A stretch of DNA of 32,736 nt, from assembly GCA_945860405.1 (NCBI GenBank), contig CAMARC010000009.1, forward strand, positions 1 through 32,736. The letters run 5' to 3'. Both the position numbers and the translations under genes were made by a program. Of this stretch, positions 28,521-32,736 are shown in pieces (position 1 is the stretch's first letter; every line of letters starts with the position of its first letter). The stretch is from Candidatus Kuenenia stuttgartensis. GTDB lineage: Bacteria > Planctomycetota > Planctomycetia > Pirellulales > UBA1268. The notes beneath the pieces were generated by a model. It searched no databases. It had not been told where the DNA came from and saw nothing but the letters and a program-made list of their open reading frames with translations.

Positions 28521-28693
28521 GGCACGCTTGAAGCGGAGAGACAGTGGTTGGTGTCCATAGTAGTGGAGTGTCGCGGGAGCCGCCACATGCGGGAAGTGGG
28601 GTGGCTTGAATTCGATCGTTGAGCTGACATCCACGCACAGCTTCACGGGCCGTGCGTGCCGAAGCGGGGAGGGGCTGAAGGCCGTTGGGGCGG

Positions 28694-28921
28694 TCATGAC
28701 TCCCAGCGGATTTCCGCTCCGGATGTGGTTAGGGCCGGTCCTGCGGACCGGAGGGAATCGGCGGCGGGGGCACCGGTTTGATCTGGCCACGCCAGGGTAC
28801 GGAGGTTGGCCCCCTGGGACCGCCGCGGGGGCGCGCGGAGGACCATCAGGCCCGCCAGCAGCGAGAGGCGGAGGACGATCCAGAAACGCACAGGCATGGC
28901 ACTTTGCCCCCGTGGCCTCAC
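28694..28921 (-). CDS. Putative small protein (75 aa) with N-terminal hydrophobic segment
   Basis: GTG start overlaps the beta-helix ORF stop (GTGA) and its stop overlaps a downstream ATG (ATGA); MRPRGQSAMPVRFWIVLRLSLLAGLMVLRAPP...; mostly G/C third positions. Confidence 0.4.
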   Translation of the reverse strand: MRPRGQSAMPVRFWIVLRLSLLAGLMVLRAPPRRSQGANLRTLAWPDQTGAPAADSLRSAGPALTTSGAEIRWES

Positions 28922-31900
28922 ACGGTCTGGAACGATCCGCCGACGGCATTTGCCGTGCTGATGTTCGTGCCGTTGCCGGTGATCGTGTTGCCCTGCACGA
29001 TCGTCCCGTGCGAGATGCCCAGCGCCAGCAATCCGATCTGCCGATTGACGTAGACGCGGTTGCCATTGGCCGCCACGCCCTGGGCCGAGTCGAAGACGAG
29101 CCCGTACTCGCCGTGATGGATCTCGTTGCCGGTCACGGTCGAGCCGGAGCAGATGCCGGTGGCACAGAAGCCGTACGCGGCGCTTCCGTAACTGTCGTTG
29201 ATCGCCACCCAGACGTTGGTGGCCGACTTCAGGTAGAAGCCGGTGTTGTTGTTGCCGAGTGAGTTGCCGGTGATCGCGGTGCCATCGAGGGCCCCGGTGG
29301 CACAGATGGCGACGTTCGTCGAGTAGATCCCGTTGGCCTGTCCGGAAGCCGACCCCCCCACGAGCATCTGCTTCGCGTTGAGGAGGTAGACGCCGTAGGG
29401 AGCCCGGGCGCCTCCGGGGAGGGAGCCGTCGATGGCATTCCCCTGGATCGTGGTCGAGGTGCTCAGTCCGGAGGCGACGATCCCGTGGAGTCGGTTGCGG
29501 TAGAGGAGATTGCCACCGTTGACGACCAATCCTTTCGCCTCGTGGAGATACATGCCGACGGTGTTGTCGATGATCGAGTTGGAGACCACCGTCGTTCCGG
29601 TGAGGTTGCCGGTGCCGTAGACGCCGTAGGACGTTGCCGCTCGGTACGTTCCGCCGGTATCGAGGCCCGGCGCGATGGTATTGTTCTGCCCGACAGCCCC
29701 CAGCGTGAGCTTCAGCACACGGTCAAGGAGCACCCCGAACGTGCTGTCGTTGATCTGGTTGAGCGTGACGGAGGTGCCGGTGCCGTCGCCGATGGCATAA
29801 ATGCCGTAGACCTTGTTGGCGACGAGGTGGTTTCCGCCGGTGACGGAGAGGTTCTTCGCATCATTGAGCCACAGGCCGCCGGTGTAGGAGGAGAGGGAGT
29901 TTGCCCGGATGGTCGTGCCGGTGAGATCGCCGACGGCCACGATGCCGACGGAGTTGCCGGTGAAGATGTTGCCGGCCGAGGGACAGCCCGGTGGCGGCGT
30001 TGAGGAACGCCCCATAGGAGCTCGCCCCGCTGCCGTCGATGCGATTGCCCGAGATCGTCGTCGCGGTCGTGACGCCACTGACCTGGAGGCCGGCGATGGT
30101 GTTTTTCGTGAGCGTGAATCCGGCGATTTTCGAGTCGTGCGTCGCGTAGAGGATCATGCCGATGCCGGTGCAGTTGGCGACGGGGCTGCCGGTCGCCTGC
30201 ATGTCGATGCGGTTGACCCCGGGGTTGAAGAGGATGCCATGGGGGCGAACGCCGGCGGCGGAGCCGTCGATGACCAGCTTCTTGAGGGAAAAGACCGACT
30301 CGGCGCTTTTGATCTGCAGCGACGCAAGTGGCGTGGTGCCGCCGAGTACGTCCTCGAGACGGATGTCGCCGGTGCCTGCCGCGAGGGTGAGATTTTTCGC
30401 GCCGTCGACGGTGTTCTTGAAGGTGATGCCCTTGGCATTGAGCTGGACATCACCGGCGTCGGCATCGGCGCCGAGGATCACCGGGCCGTTCCAGGTCTGC
30501 GCGCCCGAATTCGTGACATCCGCCCGGAGCCGGATCGCCGAGCCGTTGACGGTGAGATTCGGGGAGCCGATCGCGATCGCGCCCCCTGCCGCTGCCTTCG
30601 CCTGCTCGATGACCGGGAGGTTCGCCGCGTCGCCGATGACGAGGTCCTTGGCGATCACCCGCGTCAATTGCGAATTGGCGGTCGCATCGAGGTGCATCAC
30701 CTGGCCAGGGTTGGCGTTGAGGATGGAGAGGGTCGTTTTCGCGAACAGCAGCCCGGAGGTCGAATTGGCGAAGGTGTAGCTGTCGGCCTTGAGTGTCACC
30801 GCGCCATTCAGGCTGGCGATGGAGGATGAATCGACGGAAAGGCCCGGCGAACTGGCGTAGGGGGGGTGGTCGAGGTCGTGCCAACGCCCCCAGTGCCGGT
30901 GATGGCGACCGGTGCCTTGTTGGAGGTGACCCTGGCACTGGAGGCGAGGAGGATGCCGGCGTTGTCCTTCGCCGAGGCTCCCGATCCGCCGCCGACGCCC
31001 GTGAGCGTGAGGGTGGCCGCACCGGGATTGGCCGAGCCGGTCGAGACGGTACCGAAAAGCGCGATTCCCCGGTTGCCGTCATTGGCGCCGCCCCCGGTGC
31101 CGCTGATGGCCACCGAGGCGCCGGTCGATTGGACCGTCGACATGGCGTCGAGGTAGACGCCGTCGTTGGCAGTGCCGCCGCCGCTCGACGTCCCGCCCGT
31201 GCCGTTGATTTTGAGTGTCGGGAAGTTCGTGCCGTCGTCCCCCGCGTAGACAGTCGATCCGGACAGGATCGCCACGCCGCGGAGGTTGCCGGAACTACCG
31301 TTGCCGGCGCGGCCGGTGAGGGTGATCGTGCCGCCGGAGCTGGAAAGCGTCGAGGCGGAGAGGACGATCCCCGAGGAGTTGCTCACGATTGCGGCACCGG
31401 TGTCCCCCTTGAGGGTCAGTGGCCCGGTGGCAGTCGAGACCGTCGCGGTCGCGAGCGAGACGGTGGGAGCGGTCACCGAGAGCGCGGCGGAGCCGGCGAA
31501 CGTCGTCGTCCCCTTGAACTCGGCGTAGGGGACACTGCCACCGGCGACCTGCGCGAGCGCGACGGTGAAGCCATCGACGTAGGACCCCGTGCTGTTGAGG
31601 AATTCCACCACCGGTCCATCGAGGGATTGGCGATCGACACATTCGTGAGCGCGAGCGAGTCTGTGACGGTGAGCGTCGACAGGCCGTTGCCCGTGAGGCC
31701 GGCAGTGTCGGCGCCGGAGAACGTGTCACCGCCGTTGACCGAAAGAAAATAGTTGCCGTTGCCGCTGCTGGTGACCGACAACTGCGCCGCCTTGTCGAGG
31801 CCGACGGTGAGGGTTTGGCCTGCATAGGAGAACGTGGCCAGCATCTGCCGGTTCTCGAGCGACTCGATGGCGAGACGGCCGCGGCCTTTCCGGCGGAAGG

Positions 31901-31967
31901 GCGGACTGGAGAACAGCCGGCGGGCAGGGGAAGCGGAGAATAGCCGGCGGAATCCGGAGAATTGCAT
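28918..31967 (-). pseudogene. Large planctomycete surface protein with right-handed beta-helix (NosD-like) repeats, interrupted by three apparent frameshifts
   Basis: Four consecutive minus-strand ORF pieces (31473-32033, 30808-31611, 29861-30799, 28918-30078) continue one sequence. N-terminus MQFSGFRR...GRLAIESLENRQMLATFSYAG (planctomycete LExRxML signature). Breaks near 31615, 30860-30866 and 29968-29985. Confidence 0.75.
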
Positions 31968-32010
31968 GGGTCTTCCTGACGATGCGATTGGGAAGAGGAG
32001 CGCGTCGAGG

Positions 32011-32619
32011 CTAACGGTTTGGGGGGGACGCAACCAGGCGATTTTCGGTCACCGGGGCTCCTCGGGCGGGGAGGTCGTCGAACCAGACCGGCGCAAACGA
32101 GGTGGCGATCGGCACGTCGGTGGTGCCGAAGCCGTCGGCGCCGTTTTTCGGCAGCCAGGCTGTCGAGATCGACCGCGCATACCAGAAGCGGTCGGCGGGC
32201 GTGCGTCGCTGTTCGTCCCACTCGCTGCCGAGGTCATCGAACAGCGGGCCCTGCCCCGGTGCGATCGGCGTCGAGGGGACGATGGCGCCAGTTTGAACGA
32301 CGATCGCTTCTTCCGTGCCGCCGTCGATCGGGAATGGCACTTCCGAGAGGGGCATCTCAAAGAGCGCTTGTTCGGGACCGTCGAGCCAGCCCATCCCGTC
32401 GATCGGTACTGCCGCCGCGCTCGTTGAGGTCTCGGGCGGGGCGTCAGATGGTGACGGTGAAACGCTTGCTGGCGGGGCCGATGCGATCGAGTCGCCGGGC
32501 TGGCTTTCGTGCCCCTCGTTGGCCGAGAGCATCCGGAACGGAGCGGCGCCCATCCACATCGCCAGCGAGCCGATCAGGGCATGGCGAACCATCGCCCGGA
32601 GGGTGGTGGCGGTGAGCAT
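32011..32619 (-). CDS. Putative secreted protein of unknown function, possibly a truncated remnant
   Basis: MLTATTLRAMVRHALIGSLAMWMGAAPFRMLSANEGHE...DRFWYARSISTAWLPKNGADGFGTTDVPIATSFAPVWF..., signal-peptide-like start and linker; start codon coincides with the end of AKR homology. Confidence 0.5.
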   Translation of the reverse strand: MLTATTLRAMVRHALIGSLAMWMGAAPFRMLSANEGHESQPGDSIASAPPASVSPSPSDAPPETSTSAAAVPIDGMGWLDGPEQALFEMPLSEVPFPIDGGTEEAIVVQTGAIVPSTPIAPGQGPLFDDLGSEWDEQRRTPADRFWYARSISTAWLPKNGADGFGTTDVPIATSFAPVWFDDLPARGAPVTENRLVASPPNR

Positions 32620-32623
32620 CGGT

Positions 32624-32736
32624 CGGCGTTCGTCCGCAGTCGCTAGCGGTGTCGCGGATGAGGGGATGGTCGAGGAGCGATTCCTCGGGCCGGGCCATGC
32701 CGAGAGGGACGTACGACGGGGCGCCGAGGGGCGAGA
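32624..32736 (-). pseudogene. Fragment of a second aldo/keto reductase (truncated at its 3' side; 5' side outside window)
   Basis: Minus strand: SPLGAPSYVPLGMARPEESLLDHPLIRDTASDCGRTP versus intact copy SPLGAPSYVPLGMARPEESLLAHPLVLDTASACGRTP; ungapped 113-nt alignment to 26331-26443, about 85% identical by hand count. Confidence 0.8.

Noticed and set aside
28918-31600. Repeated short glycine/threonine/asparagine-rich coding motifs considered as a DNA tandem-repeat or CRISPR-like array
   Set aside because: Repeats are degenerate at DNA level and correspond to beta-helix coils in protein; no constant repeat with unique spacers.
29909-31752. Plus-strand ORFs of 306 and 319 aa
   Set aside because: Antisense to the beta-helix repeat gene; no independent signal of coding.
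1-32736. Search for tRNA, rRNA, CRISPR arrays, transposases, integrases, reverse transcriptases, toxin-antitoxin or restriction genes
   Set aside because: None recognised by eye in any frame; the direct AKR repeat is the only rearrangement signal found.

Overview
GC-rich planctomycete-type chromosomal segment (Pirellulales-like judging by gene families). It holds two DUF1549/DUF1553 (PSCyt1) + DUF1501 gene pairs and a third, solo DUF1501 gene overlapping a TPR membrane protein. Other genes: a BBP7-like outer-membrane protein, a FabF-type ketosynthase, an SNase-like nuclease, an asparaginase II, a DUF4956 protein, a CaCA-type cation exchanger, a large secreted propeller-type protein, a neutral ceramidase-like protein, a PhoPQ-activated-pathogenicity-related protein, a lipoprotein, a DUF1559 pseudopilin-like protein and an aldo/keto reductase (AKR). 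Much of the window is ordinary planctomycete housekeeping/accessory content. The most interesting observations are: (1) the ketosynthase at 6228-7493 has Asp at the position of the nucleophilic Cys but keeps both catalytic His motifs; (2) the right end (26.1-32.7 kb) has a truncated second AKR copy in direct orientation to the intact one, with homology ending abruptly where another ORF begins; it flanks a segment with a triple-frameshifted beta-helix surface protein, a small ORF joined by 4-nt overlaps, and an unusual alkaline-phosphatase-superfamily protein; (3) upstream of the DUF1559 gene there is a TATAAT/17-bp/TTGTGG promoter with a dyad in the spacer and a downstream 12-bp palindrome. 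No tRNA, rRNA, CRISPR array, transposase or phage gene was recognised. I found no clear new defence-type system. All calls were made by eye, without database searches.
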